Positions 15,347-23,818 of a stretch of 49,653 bases of DNA are shown here, piece by piece (the stretch's first letter is position 1; the number at the start of each line of letters is the position of its first letter). This DNA is from a virus: positions 1 to 49,653 of IMG/VR virus record IMGVR_UViG_3300020194_001210; one strand, written 5' to 3'. The position numbers and the translations under genes were made by a program. The notes beneath the pieces were generated by a model. It was not told the origin of the DNA. It saw only the letters and a program-made list of their open reading frames with translations, and did no database searches.

Positions 15347-16951
15347 CTAGTATAGACTACCTTCTTCGTCAACCTTCCACATATCCCCGCCTTCGTAGAT
15401 ATACTCAGGTTCACGGCCATCATCAACGACTCCGAATGGTACCATATCCTCTTCAATCATTTTAATCTGTTCCGCGTATATCATATCCTTAACGTTAATA
15501 TCCGTCATTTCGTTAAAGAACGGGTTGGTGGAGAACCAACCAAATAACACTAGGTTCATCATTAAGTCGTCGTGGTTGTTATCGGAAGCCTCGTAGGAGG
15601 ATCCCTTAGCAACGAAAGTAGACATCTCAATGATGGTATCCGCGTCAACGATCTCAATCTTAAACTGTTCGACTAAGTCTTTTATGTTTGAACAGCCAAT
15701 TCGTTTGATCTTACGAGTCATAGTCACACCAATAGCGTTTGCTTTCACCATTGATTCTACATAACAGTTTTCGTACTCAAGATCATAATACAACCCGTTA
15801 CATACGACCTGTCCTGCATCATTTGACTCAATAACCACATACGCTTCGTTAAAAGTCATAGCATATTTATAAATAATGTCAGGAAAGAGCAATGGAGAGA
15901 TAACATTGTCACGATATACCGCCACCTGTTTGAAAGGTCGCACCGATATATCAATCACCGTAAAGGTGGAGTAATCCTGCCCTCTTCCCTTCGCTACATC
16001 AACGAACATCATATACTGATGATCTCGTTGTGGCTTTTCGTATACCTTGACGTTGTCTTGAACGTATACTGGATTCTGCGCTTGAAGTTTTAATAGCGCA
16101 TCGGCAGCGATCAGGGTGTTTCCTGTTCCGTGGAATGTGTTTCCAAATTCTTGGTTAAACTGAAGTTCAGATGTATTGGCAATGGTCTGTCTTTTCCATT
16201 CCTCATCCCTTCCTGGGACGTCCCACCAATCCACCTTGAATGATCTATAGTCATTGGTTGTTTGAACTGCGCCTTCCCAGATTCTATGAAATACGTTTCC
16301 GACTCCGTTTGCCGTTGACGTGATAATGACCTTGGTGTCTGCACCCGCTGACACAACTGGATATGTTGAGGTGTAAAACTCTGCGTCGTTCTCGACAAAT
16401 GCAAATTCGTCAAGGAAGAGTAGGTTGACAGACATACCTCGAATTGAGGATCCTGATGTAGCGGCAGCGATAATACGAGAGTTATTAGAAAAGTCAATGT
16501 TGGATTTGTTTACAATTTTACAACCGGGTTGAAGAAAGAACGGAAGGTTCTCTAACATAATCGTAATACGCGCTAGCATTTCACGAGCGGTTGAACCTTT
16601 GTTCGCTAATACAGCAATAGTTTTTTCTGGATTAAAAACTGCATACCACAACAGATAGGTAACCGATGATATCGATTTACCCGACTGACGACACGCTAAA
16701 ACAATCGAAAACCTGTGTTTGTTAAAATGCTTAAACATTTCTTCTTGATACGGATATAGGTTAAAAGGAACCAAACCCTCATCGAGAGAAATAATTTTAC
16801 AGTACTTAGTCGCAAAGTATACGGGATCGTTCATACACTTTGCGTATTCTTTGATTTCTTCCTGAGTCCACTCTTGCTCGACACCATCCCTTTTAATGTT
16901 TGGGTTGCCGAGGTAGCCGAACTCGTTATTCGTTATTCGACTTTGGCTCAT
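15347..16951 (-). CDS. 17: gp17, terminase large subunit
   Basis: The packaging motor and headful nuclease. It has 534 residues (T4: 610). The ATPase domain has Walker A CRQSGKS at 87-93 and Walker B LLFLDEF at 177-183 with catalytic Glu182, then the coupling motif region TSTANG near 211. The RNase H-like nuclease domain starts at MMFVDVAKGRGQDYS (Asp318), followed by VVIESNDAGQ (Glu) and a C-terminal Asp in NNHDDLMMNLV. All catalytic residues are present. Its ATG lies inside the end of gene 16 (26-base overlap), so the two are translationally coupled. Confidence 0.98.
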   Translation of the reverse strand: MSQSRITNNEFGYLGNPNIKRDGVEQEWTQEEIKEYAKCMNDPVYFATKYCKIISLDEGLVPFNLYPYQEEMFKHFNKHRFSIVLACRQSGKSISSVTYLLWYAVFNPEKTIAVLANKGSTAREMLARITIMLENLPFFLQPGCKIVNKSNIDFSNNSRIIAAATSGSSIRGMSVNLLFLDEFAFVENDAEFYTSTYPVVSAGADTKVIITSTANGVGNVFHRIWEGAVQTTNDYRSFKVDWWDVPGRDEEWKRQTIANTSELQFNQEFGNTFHGTGNTLIAADALLKLQAQNPVYVQDNVKVYEKPQRDHQYMMFVDVAKGRGQDYSTFTVIDISVRPFKQVAVYRDNVISPLLFPDIIYKYAMTFNEAYVVIESNDAGQVVCNGLYYDLEYENCYVESMVKANAIGVTMTRKIKRIGCSNIKDLVEQFKIEIVDADTIIEMSTFVAKGSSYEASDNNHDDLMMNLVLFGWFSTNPFFNEMTDINVKDMIYAEQIKMIEEDMVPFGVVDDGREPEYIYEGGDMWKVDEEGSLY

Positions 16952-17291
16952 GATCTATAACTGCTTTTTCTTTTTTCTTATTATGTAACATACGCTGTAG
17001 ATCCGTAGTGGATCCCACATAAACATTATTCTGAGTTAAGTTTGGCAACCTTTTATTAGGATCTAGTTTGATTTCCTTTTTCTTCTTTTGAAGATCCATC
17101 AATCTGTCGGTGATCTCTGCGTTCTGTTTCATCATGTTTGATAAAACCTCGAATGCACGAGGGTGCTCACTCTCACGAGCAAGTTCCATCATTAGATCGA
17201 TTGCCTCATCACCCTTTTCTGCTAGGTTGTAATACTTAGCACGAGCGTATTCGTAATCGTCATCAATTTCTTTGGTAGGATTATCCGTCAT
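16926..17291 (-). CDS. 16: gp16, terminase small subunit
   Basis: The DNA-recognition and motor-regulating subunit. From ATG 17291 it has 121 residues (T4: 164). It is helical and charged, with YARAKYYNLAEKGDEAIDLM and a central coiled coil (MKQNAEITDRLMDLQKKKKE), as in gp16. An ATG at 17321 would add MILPRILGCC, but this lies inside gene 15 and has no ribosome site. ATG 17291 also gives the usual short overlap with gene 15. It is followed by gp17 with overlap. Confidence 0.9.
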   Translation of the reverse strand: MTDNPTKEIDDDYEYARAKYYNLAEKGDEAIDLMMELARESEHPRAFEVLSNMMKQNAEITDRLMDLQKKKKEIKLDPNKRLPNLTQNNVYVGSTTDLQRMLHNKKKEKAVIDHEPKSNNE

Positions 17292-18273
17292 ACAACACCC
17301 AAGAATCCGAGGAAGAATCAACCGTTAGTGTGGCCGCAGAGGTTACCCCTGTAACTGTTTCGGTATCGGTAAATCTTCCATCTGGAGAATCAACCGTAAT
17401 GGTCGATCCTGTCACTGCACTTATACGGCCAACTGTTCCTGATGTACTACCAGTGACGCTTTCGCCAACGGTAAATGTTCCTGAGCTTGTCGTGAATGAT
17501 ATCACAGCTTCGTCAGGAATTGGATTAATCAGTTCAACCTCAATATCATAGTCATCCGTTTCTTGAGCGGTACTAGGTGAGATATAAATCTTTTGTGTTT
17601 GGTATGGTTCATCATTAACAGTCATTTCAGTATCAGCGAACGTTGCATCGACTCTACGAATGATTCCCTTATCACTTAACGGCCCATAGAACCTTACACG
17701 AGTCTCAAACTCAAGTGTGTAAATAATGGCACGACGTGAAAGAAAATCACCCTCATAGTCATCAGACATTGTTACTGACTGAAGTACGAATGGCATATCA
17801 GACTTAAAATTATTTTGAACTTCCTTTACGGTTACTGTGTATTCCGGTTGGAAGTATGGAAGAATCTGCTCGAGTAGTTGTAATGCCTCGTCCTGATTCT
17901 TTGTCATAATGTTTAACTGCAGCCCCATACGATAACCAACTGGGTTAAGAATGGTTTGCTTTTTGGTCGGGTCAGAAGAAGCAAGTGTTCTAGTGACACC
18001 TTTTTGCAGTTTTGTGTTTGTGTCATACGTCATTGATATGATCTCAAACGACATACGAGGTAAACGAATCGCAAGCTTAGGATCGTTTAGATGTTTTTCG
18101 TCCTGAATCCTTGCAAGAAACTTTTGCCTAGGACCATACGCAAGAGGTACCTTGATGGTCGATATAACATTACCACTTCCGTTCTTTTTAACGACGGACA
18201 TGTTATTGAACAGAGTACCAAAAACAGCTACCGCTCTTTTGATGTGTTCGTGATAGTAATGGCCTGAAAACAT
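17281..18273 (-). CDS. 15: gp15, tail sheath terminator/stabiliser, with C-terminal extension
   Basis: gp15 caps the tail after sheath assembly and joins the tail to the neck. It has 330 residues (T4: 272). The start MFSGHYYHEHIKRAVAVFG mirrors T4 gp15, as do QLNIMTKNQDEALQLLEQIL, PYFQPEYTV and FLSRRAIIYTLEFE. After about residue 255 there is a threonine/serine/glycine-rich beta segment (GTFTVGESVTGSTSGTVG, then AVTGSTITVDS) absent from T4; comparable beta segments recur in marine phage structural proteins. It may decorate the neck. Confidence 0.95.
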   Translation of the reverse strand: MFSGHYYHEHIKRAVAVFGTLFNNMSVVKKNGSGNVISTIKVPLAYGPRQKFLARIQDEKHLNDPKLAIRLPRMSFEIISMTYDTNTKLQKGVTRTLASSDPTKKQTILNPVGYRMGLQLNIMTKNQDEALQLLEQILPYFQPEYTVTVKEVQNNFKSDMPFVLQSVTMSDDYEGDFLSRRAIIYTLEFETRVRFYGPLSDKGIIRRVDATFADTEMTVNDEPYQTQKIYISPSTAQETDDYDIEVELINPIPDEAVISFTTSSGTFTVGESVTGSTSGTVGRISAVTGSTITVDSPDGRFTDTETVTGVTSAATLTVDSSSDSWVLYDG

Positions 18274-18279
18274 AATCTA

Positions 18280-19485
18280 TTACTCCGTACTTGGATCGCC
18301 GAATGGATTAGATTCAGAGAAATCAATGATTGAATCTGCTTCGGTCTCAAAGTCTTCGTTCTGGGAGAGTGGCTCATTTGGAATATCAAACCCGTCACTG
18401 CCAACCTTGTACACGGTAACGATAGACCAATCGTTGTTTGCATCAGTCAGGTGCGTGATCTTACCAATATTATTTGATAGGTCCGTCGGTAGGAAAGTCT
18501 TAGTGTCTCCTAGGCTTGACTGAACATCAACGACTTGGATCCTTGCCTGACGAGTAACCAATCCAGCGGCTTCCCGCGTTTCGTCAAACGTAGCGATCTC
18601 ACCGGTGATCTTAACAGCGGCAATATCGGCGGCCGGTGAAGGAGAAATCGTAACACCTGGTTCAACTAGATAGCCATTGCCGGGGTCATCAATCGTAATA
18701 CTTGTCACGACACCATCAGTAAGCACTGCGGTACCTATTGCGGTAGATCCGCTTGGAGGTGCCTCAAAGACAACAGAAGGAACTGACGTATAGCCAAATC
18801 CTCCATCGGTAACCGTTACGGTATCAACTGAGCTAGAAACCAGTGTTGACTGAGCTGATGCCGTTGATTCCTTGAAGGGAACGATTTGTTGCTCGATACG
18901 ATCTCCTGGTGCGAATCCATACACGCCACCGTCGATAAGAAGTGTTTCTCGTGTTGCGTATATCTGCTCGAAACGATCGAGTTCTTCGATTGAAGTGTCG
19001 AATTTTTCTGAACCGTACTCAAACAGCTCACACTGCAATTCGTATGTAGGTAACTGACTTACTTGATAGAACGGCTTCTCGTGTTCAACGAACTTAATCT
19101 CAAAGAGTGATTTAGACAAAGGAAGATATACCAAATCGCCTTCTCTTGGTCTGTCCTCCCTAAGTGAGTTATCGGGAATGTCTACGAGCTGACCAAATCT
19201 TCTCTTAGCCACAACGAAGGTTGCTTGGTCCCTGATCTCAAGGCCAAACTTAGACATAAGGTTTCCTTCACCCTCAAATCCTTCGGTGTTAGCGATATAC
19301 ATCTCAATGGCGTAACTATCCTTGAACTCTGAGTAATCATCATTAAGAATCACGTCCTGAGTTATCTGTGACCTAGGAATATAATATACATCCTGGCCAT
19401 ACATCTGCAGTGCCTCAATTACGATATCCTCGTAGAGGTGCTGCTCTGTTCTAACCTTGGGTGAAAAGAATACATTCGTTGCCAT
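18280..19485 (-). CDS. 14: gp14, neck protein, with an inserted beta-repeat domain
   Basis: gp14 closes the portal and forms the head-tail neck with gp13. It has 401 residues (T4: 256). The N-terminal core matches T4: EQHLYEDIVIEALQMYGQDV, YIPRSQ, FGLEIRDQATFVVAKRRF, LVYLPLSKSLFEIKFVEHE and YELQCELFEYGSE. Residues about 220-290 form an insertion with two GYxxxPxVxxxPxxxGxxA-like repeats (DGGFGYTSVPSVVFEAPPSG, and GNGYLVEPGVTISPSPA), a motif common in marine phage structural proteins. The T4-like C-terminus then resumes (TDANNDWSIVTVYK). Confidence 0.95.
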   Translation of the reverse strand: MATNVFFSPKVRTEQHLYEDIVIEALQMYGQDVYYIPRSQITQDVILNDDYSEFKDSYAIEMYIANTEGFEGEGNLMSKFGLEIRDQATFVVAKRRFGQLVDIPDNSLREDRPREGDLVYLPLSKSLFEIKFVEHEKPFYQVSQLPTYELQCELFEYGSEKFDTSIEELDRFEQIYATRETLLIDGGVYGFAPGDRIEQQIVPFKESTASAQSTLVSSSVDTVTVTDGGFGYTSVPSVVFEAPPSGSTAIGTAVLTDGVVTSITIDDPGNGYLVEPGVTISPSPAADIAAVKITGEIATFDETREAAGLVTRQARIQVVDVQSSLGDTKTFLPTDLSNNIGKITHLTDANNDWSIVTVYKVGSDGFDIPNEPLSQNEDFETEADSIIDFSESNPFGDPSTE

Positions 19486-19488
19486 GTG

Positions 19489-20235
19489 TTATCCCATGAA
19501 GAAATCTGGTGGCATTTCATACTTAAGCTGCATCTGTTCCTCGACCGCTGCGATCTCGGTTACAGCATCATCATACAGTTGTCTGCCGTTCAGGGTAACA
19601 CCTCCTGGAAGTTGCATGCCCTCAAACTTAATTAGGTTTGCGCCCCATTGCTTTTTAATCAGAGCAACCGCATATCTCTTAAGGAACATATCGTTATATA
19701 CATCGGTATGTGTATCAGGATCTACGATACGATAGGCATCAACGATGACGTAATCGTTCTCCTTAAGATCCTCTCCCCAGTCAGCATCAATGTACAATCT
19801 GTTCATATGACGGTTAAACCGAACCTGCTCGGTTCCGTTAAGCAACAGATCAATGGTACTCATGTACTGCTGAGTCTGATAATAATTCGATAGTGCACCA
19901 GCGTTTCGCAGATCAAAGATATCGTTTAAGTGAATCTGATAACGAGCATCAAACATATTGATTGAACTGTTCTCGTCGTTCAGTGGAAAGATTCTTTGAA
20001 CTGTGGTTACTGCATCAGGAATATCGATATATTCGTTTGTGACATCCGCCGCAGTGATCTGGTGTTTATGATACACCTTATAGATCGCGTCCGAATGGTA
20101 CTCCTGATAGAACTGAAGTGCCTCGTCAATACGATCACTTACTTGATCCTCATCGACGTTTACCTCAAGCACAGGCTCGCCCAGCGTGCGAAGGCAATAA
20201 TCGATTAGAGTCTGTCTTGAGTTAGGTACGGCCAT
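19489..20235 (-). CDS. 13: gp13, neck protein
   Basis: The neck protein that binds the portal after packaging and docks the tail with gp14. It has 248 residues (T4: 309). Typical parts: DYCLRTLGEPVLEVNVDEDQ, EALQFYQEYHSDA, RFNRHMNRLYIDADW and the C-terminal FEGMQLPGGVTLNGRQLYDD. AGGA precedes the ATG, and a TATAAATA late promoter lies 25 bases upstream, so genes 13 to 17 likely form one operon. Confidence 0.96.
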   Translation of the reverse strand: MAVPNSRQTLIDYCLRTLGEPVLEVNVDEDQVSDRIDEALQFYQEYHSDAIYKVYHKHQITAADVTNEYIDIPDAVTTVQRIFPLNDENSSINMFDARYQIHLNDIFDLRNAGALSNYYQTQQYMSTIDLLLNGTEQVRFNRHMNRLYIDADWGEDLKENDYVIVDAYRIVDPDTHTDVYNDMFLKRYAVALIKKQWGANLIKFEGMQLPGGVTLNGRQLYDDAVTEIAAVEEQMQLKYEMPPDFFMG

Positions 20236-20259
20236 TTTATTTTCCTGTCGTTATACCTT

Positions 20260-20267
20260 TATTTATA
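20260..20267 (-). promoter_or_regulatory. Late promoter TATAAATA for genes 13-17
   Basis: Exact late octamer spanning the end of the 385-aa fibre gene (its TAA stop is within the octamer) and separating the fibre region from the neck operon. Confidence 0.75.
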
Positions 20268-21420
20268 TCTCGGATTCTGCTTCAATGCCAAACTCAACTT
20301 GAACAGCAGCTCCCTCATTACCGTTATGATTGACGCGTATACCTGTTCCATACTTACTATTTCTGTTTGCAACTGTAGTAAGATTAGTGCTCCACCCAGC
20401 ACCGCCTGCACTAGCAGGAAGATAAACATCAACCACATCAAATGATACTGCTGGAGTATCCCTCATTACAACAGGATATTGAAATCTTGTATCACACTGA
20501 GTTGTCGACCATTGATTTCCTGTGTAGTTATGGTTAGTTGATTTTGCATGCGTGTAATAATATCTTTGACAAAGTAATAAATCATCTTGGTAAAACCTAT
20601 GTTCAAACGGAGTCGGATTATAACCTCTCTCTAACTGAACACCAGTAAACATAATATACGCGCCAGTTCTTTCTGAGATCGATACGGTTCTTTCAGTTAC
20701 AGCTCTGTCGCTACCAATCCATCCACTAGGATCTGTTGCATAAGTAGTATGTGATGATCCTAGATTCCATTTGATTCTTAAACCTGCACTTCCGTCTGTT
20801 GGCCAAGTTCCTCCAGTGTCACCAGGAATTCTTTTACATACCCATACCCACTCTTCTTCTGGTACGTCAAACTCCATAACATATGCTCTGTTGTTTGCAT
20901 TGTTTGATATGACTACGTTATGTATTCCTCCAAAGTTTGACTTAAACCAAAACTGTAACACAACAGGCTGAGCTTTAGATGTTCCCCATCCAAGATGAGA
21001 AATGTTCAATCCTTCAATATTATGTCTAATGAACTGATAACTAGTGCGAGTGAATGATGAGATAGTCGTTACTTTTAGAGCGTTTCTAAATCCTGGAGGA
21101 GCATTATTAATATCAGCCCCAGTTGAAACTCTTTGATACGAAAAACTATTAGCATTACTTGCATCAATTTGAAAACGATCAATCGTTTGATACCCTCCTC
21201 CTTGACCAGAAACTAAATTACCAGAGTTTCTTTGATCAATACGACACGCACCGTTAATCACCATGTTTCTACCATGAAGTCCCGTTGCATAATGAAACTC
21301 TTGATCCGTGTGAGCAGCAAGCACTGCAGCGCCACGATGACCTACGGGTCTATCAAGTTCTCTGATTTTTTCCCTGATCTTAAAGTCATGATCAATTGTT
21401 CCAAAAACTTCGGTTGCCAT
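20263..21420 (-). CDS. Short fibre or tip protein, cassette 3
   Basis: A 385-residue protein. The N-terminal adaptor FKIREKIRELDRPVGHRGAA parallels the 355-aa protein at 33217 (INIREKLTELQKPSGIAGEA). A phage fibre module follows: GRNMVINGACRIDQRNSGN, a jelly-roll-like central region and GVQLERGYNPTPFEHRFYQD next to LLCQRYYYTHA, a motif widespread at the ends of phage fibres and thought to form the receptor-binding tip or a trimerisation part. The specificity is unknown. CAGGAG precedes the ATG. It is the last gene of the third fibre cassette. Confidence 0.75.
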   Translation of the reverse strand: MATEVFGTIDHDFKIREKIRELDRPVGHRGAAVLAAHTDQEFHYATGLHGRNMVINGACRIDQRNSGNLVSGQGGGYQTIDRFQIDASNANSFSYQRVSTGADINNAPPGFRNALKVTTISSFTRTSYQFIRHNIEGLNISHLGWGTSKAQPVVLQFWFKSNFGGIHNVVISNNANNRAYVMEFDVPEEEWVWVCKRIPGDTGGTWPTDGSAGLRIKWNLGSSHTTYATDPSGWIGSDRAVTERTVSISERTGAYIMFTGVQLERGYNPTPFEHRFYQDDLLLCQRYYYTHAKSTNHNYTGNQWSTTQCDTRFQYPVVMRDTPAVSFDVVDVYLPASAGGAGWSTNLTTVANRNSKYGTGIRVNHNGNEGAAVQVEFGIEAESEI

Positions 21421-21421
21421 A

Positions 21422-23818
21422 TTAATCTCCTGCTGCTATTCCGCCGCCAATAGCGAACGTTGTGGATTGAGCAGTGTTAAGTTCTTTCTTTACGGTCAGT
21501 CCATCAAATACCCTTCCTCCGGTAACACCACCAACAACAAGTTCTCCAGTCCTAGGATCCTGATATGCATCACCATAATCAGAAGTTAAGAAACATTTAG
21601 CGCCGACTGAAAAGAGAGGCTTTTCTTGGTCATATATAAACTTAATAGTTTTTGGATCAAGGTATCCGCTATGACCTGCTCTGACCATTGAGAGTTTTGC
21701 TCCGGCTGACATTGGGTCTGATGAAGAGTCGTAACCTGCTCTTCTAAAGAATGTTGTGATTGGTCTTTCCCACTCAGATGACCAGTTTATTCCTGATGCC
21801 TGATGCGTATAATGATGAGCTTGGCCATCAATAAAAGATTGGAATCTGTTCTGATGCATCACTACGGCAACGTGAGTCCATTTTCCTTGGCCAACTTTAG
21901 GAAAGTTTGCATCCACAGAAGTATTATTACCAATAAATGAATTGACACTATTTAGATATCCATAATCAATACCTTCCCTTGTGGGGTTATAATTGATTAA
22001 GAATCCATCGTTTGATGCCCTATCGCCGTGACCAATAATTGCACCGCTACCACCTACAGGTATGTACACCCAGAACATCCAGTAAAAGTCGTTAGTTCCC
22101 CAAAGGAAATTATCGTTAAACTCTTGTTCAATCCAAGTGTCAGTATCACCAACTCTTGCACAAGTCATTTCAGCGTTTGTATCAACTGCTTCGATGTGAA
22201 TATTACCAGTGCCTTTAACCTCCATAGGAAACGGTTTCCCTGGTGATCTATCTATGATCGTAAGTTCACGAATTGAAACATTATCTATGGTTGTTGTCGC
22301 CGTGGAGTATAAGTTATTAGATTGTTGGTTGTTCGAGTTTTGTCTCCAGACCGCAACGGAGTTAGGATCATTCGCGCCTAGGTTACTCAAAGAGCCATGA
22401 ATCACAAACTGAGGATCCGCCTGAGTGTTACCTGAACCAGTGTTTGGCTGAACGTGAGTGCTTAAATTTTGATTAACTAGAATGACTGATCTATTACTAC
22501 CTACGCTTTGCTGAAGTGTTGCAATATAATACTTACCATATTCACGTTGTGCCGTAGCGGTTTGCGTCATATAAGGATCACCGTTATTCACTGACGAAGC
22601 AGTTCCGCCAGAGATAGTCCAGTTTGCTCCAGTACTCCAATCGCCTGCGTTTGAAAAGTTGCCACCTGTAACATACTCAGTAGAAGCAGAAAGAGTTGCC
22701 GTCGCTGAACCGTTTATAATGGACATAGAATTTGCGAATGGCATCCACCCAGTCATATAATCATCAGTTAATGTTAACTGGGATCCTTTCGCAAATGTGT
22801 GATCCGTAGGAGATCCTTTTTTGAATAAACACAGCGAAGTACCGTACCACCTGCGGCCAACAATGTCCTTGTACGCGACCATGTTTTTTATTGTGGCCGA
22901 AAATTTACCATAAGCAAGTCCGCTATGACCTAAGTAAGACAATCCATTATATTGAGTGTAAGGAGGAGCTACGGTATACCAGTTTGAGTTGTTATGGCCA
23001 GTGTAGTGAAATACTCCATCTCCATCAAATATACACTGGTACTCAGTATTGCCAGTAAAGCTAACGGCTTTTCCATCGTCGTTAATAATAGCACCGCCAA
23101 GTTGACCAGCGAACCCAAACGTAACCATTGGAAGTCCAGTGTCCTCGTTGATCGGAGCTCCTGGTCTAACGGTTACGGCGACTGACCTAATTCCTTGGCC
23201 AGGGATTTTGCCATAAAATGTATCAAGTGGATTTTGATCCGAGTTATATCTACCTCCTGAACTTTCGGTTAAATCATAGATCTGAGTGTTGTCGTTTCTA
23301 TCACTTAATCTTCCTGGGACTTTATAGAATTGGTTATTAGCATTGCCATATCTAACCATCTCCCAGGCCTTTTCACTAATAAAGTTCCATATGAATCCGC
23401 CAGATTGCGTAGCTTCAGAGTTACCTACTACCACCCATCCGTTTTTACACGCAACTGAGTTTAGAGCCCAGGCAAAAAAGTTTGCTCTGCCTAATCCAAG
23501 TGAGTTAGACGACCAGTTGCTAGCTGCAGCGTATGCTGGGAAAGTAAACTTCATCCATACAGGAAAGTCAGGTTGATCGGCATCATAAATATCAAGCGTG
23601 TTTGATCCACTATTAATACTAAAAATAGCAACTGATGGAAACTCTTTACGGCTACCTCTTGAAGAAGTATTTAGTGGTTCGTTATACCAAGATGTATTAT
23701 GACATCTTTTACGCCATGCTCCGCCATCCGAATCGTTAGTCGTGTCGTAAACGAAAAGGCGTGATGCGCCTTGGTCAAGACCTGTAGTTTTTTCAAATTG
23801 ACTTAAGATAACAGCCAT
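21422..23818 (-). CDS. LamG/lectin-like adhesin, cassette 3
   Basis: A 798-residue protein, paralogue of the 768-aa protein at 34287. The first 300 residues contain RLFVYDTTNDSDGGAWRKR, TSWYNE and RGSRKEFPSVAIF, and appear repetitive and beta-rich. The middle has a carbohydrate-binding-like segment (STEYVTGGNFSNAGDWSTGA). Residues of about 560-720 form a LamG/concanavalin-like domain (FYWMFWVYIPVGGSGAIIGH, WTHVAVVMHQNRFQSFIDGQ). Unlike its paralogue it lacks the N-terminal NQVPxNxDLG adaptor. A TAATG junction couples it to the 775-aa fibre. A host-surface glycan ligand is inferred. Confidence 0.75.
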   Translation of the reverse strand: MAVILSQFEKTTGLDQGASRLFVYDTTNDSDGGAWRKRCHNTSWYNEPLNTSSRGSRKEFPSVAIFSINSGSNTLDIYDADQPDFPVWMKFTFPAYAAASNWSSNSLGLGRANFFAWALNSVACKNGWVVVGNSEATQSGGFIWNFISEKAWEMVRYGNANNQFYKVPGRLSDRNDNTQIYDLTESSGGRYNSDQNPLDTFYGKIPGQGIRSVAVTVRPGAPINEDTGLPMVTFGFAGQLGGAIINDDGKAVSFTGNTEYQCIFDGDGVFHYTGHNNSNWYTVAPPYTQYNGLSYLGHSGLAYGKFSATIKNMVAYKDIVGRRWYGTSLCLFKKGSPTDHTFAKGSQLTLTDDYMTGWMPFANSMSIINGSATATLSASTEYVTGGNFSNAGDWSTGANWTISGGTASSVNNGDPYMTQTATAQREYGKYYIATLQQSVGSNRSVILVNQNLSTHVQPNTGSGNTQADPQFVIHGSLSNLGANDPNSVAVWRQNSNNQQSNNLYSTATTTIDNVSIRELTIIDRSPGKPFPMEVKGTGNIHIEAVDTNAEMTCARVGDTDTWIEQEFNDNFLWGTNDFYWMFWVYIPVGGSGAIIGHGDRASNDGFLINYNPTREGIDYGYLNSVNSFIGNNTSVDANFPKVGQGKWTHVAVVMHQNRFQSFIDGQAHHYTHQASGINWSSEWERPITTFFRRAGYDSSSDPMSAGAKLSMVRAGHSGYLDPKTIKFIYDQEKPLFSVGAKCFLTSDYGDAYQDPRTGELVVGGVTGGRVFDGLTVKKELNTAQSTTFAIGGGIAAGD

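Noticed and set aside
15864-15871. TATAAATA on the minus strand inside gene 17
   Set aside because: Within conserved coding sequence with no gene start nearby.
17292-17321. Upstream ATG extending gp16 by ten residues
   Set aside because: Lies wholly inside gene 15 without a ribosome site, and the added residues do not fit the family.
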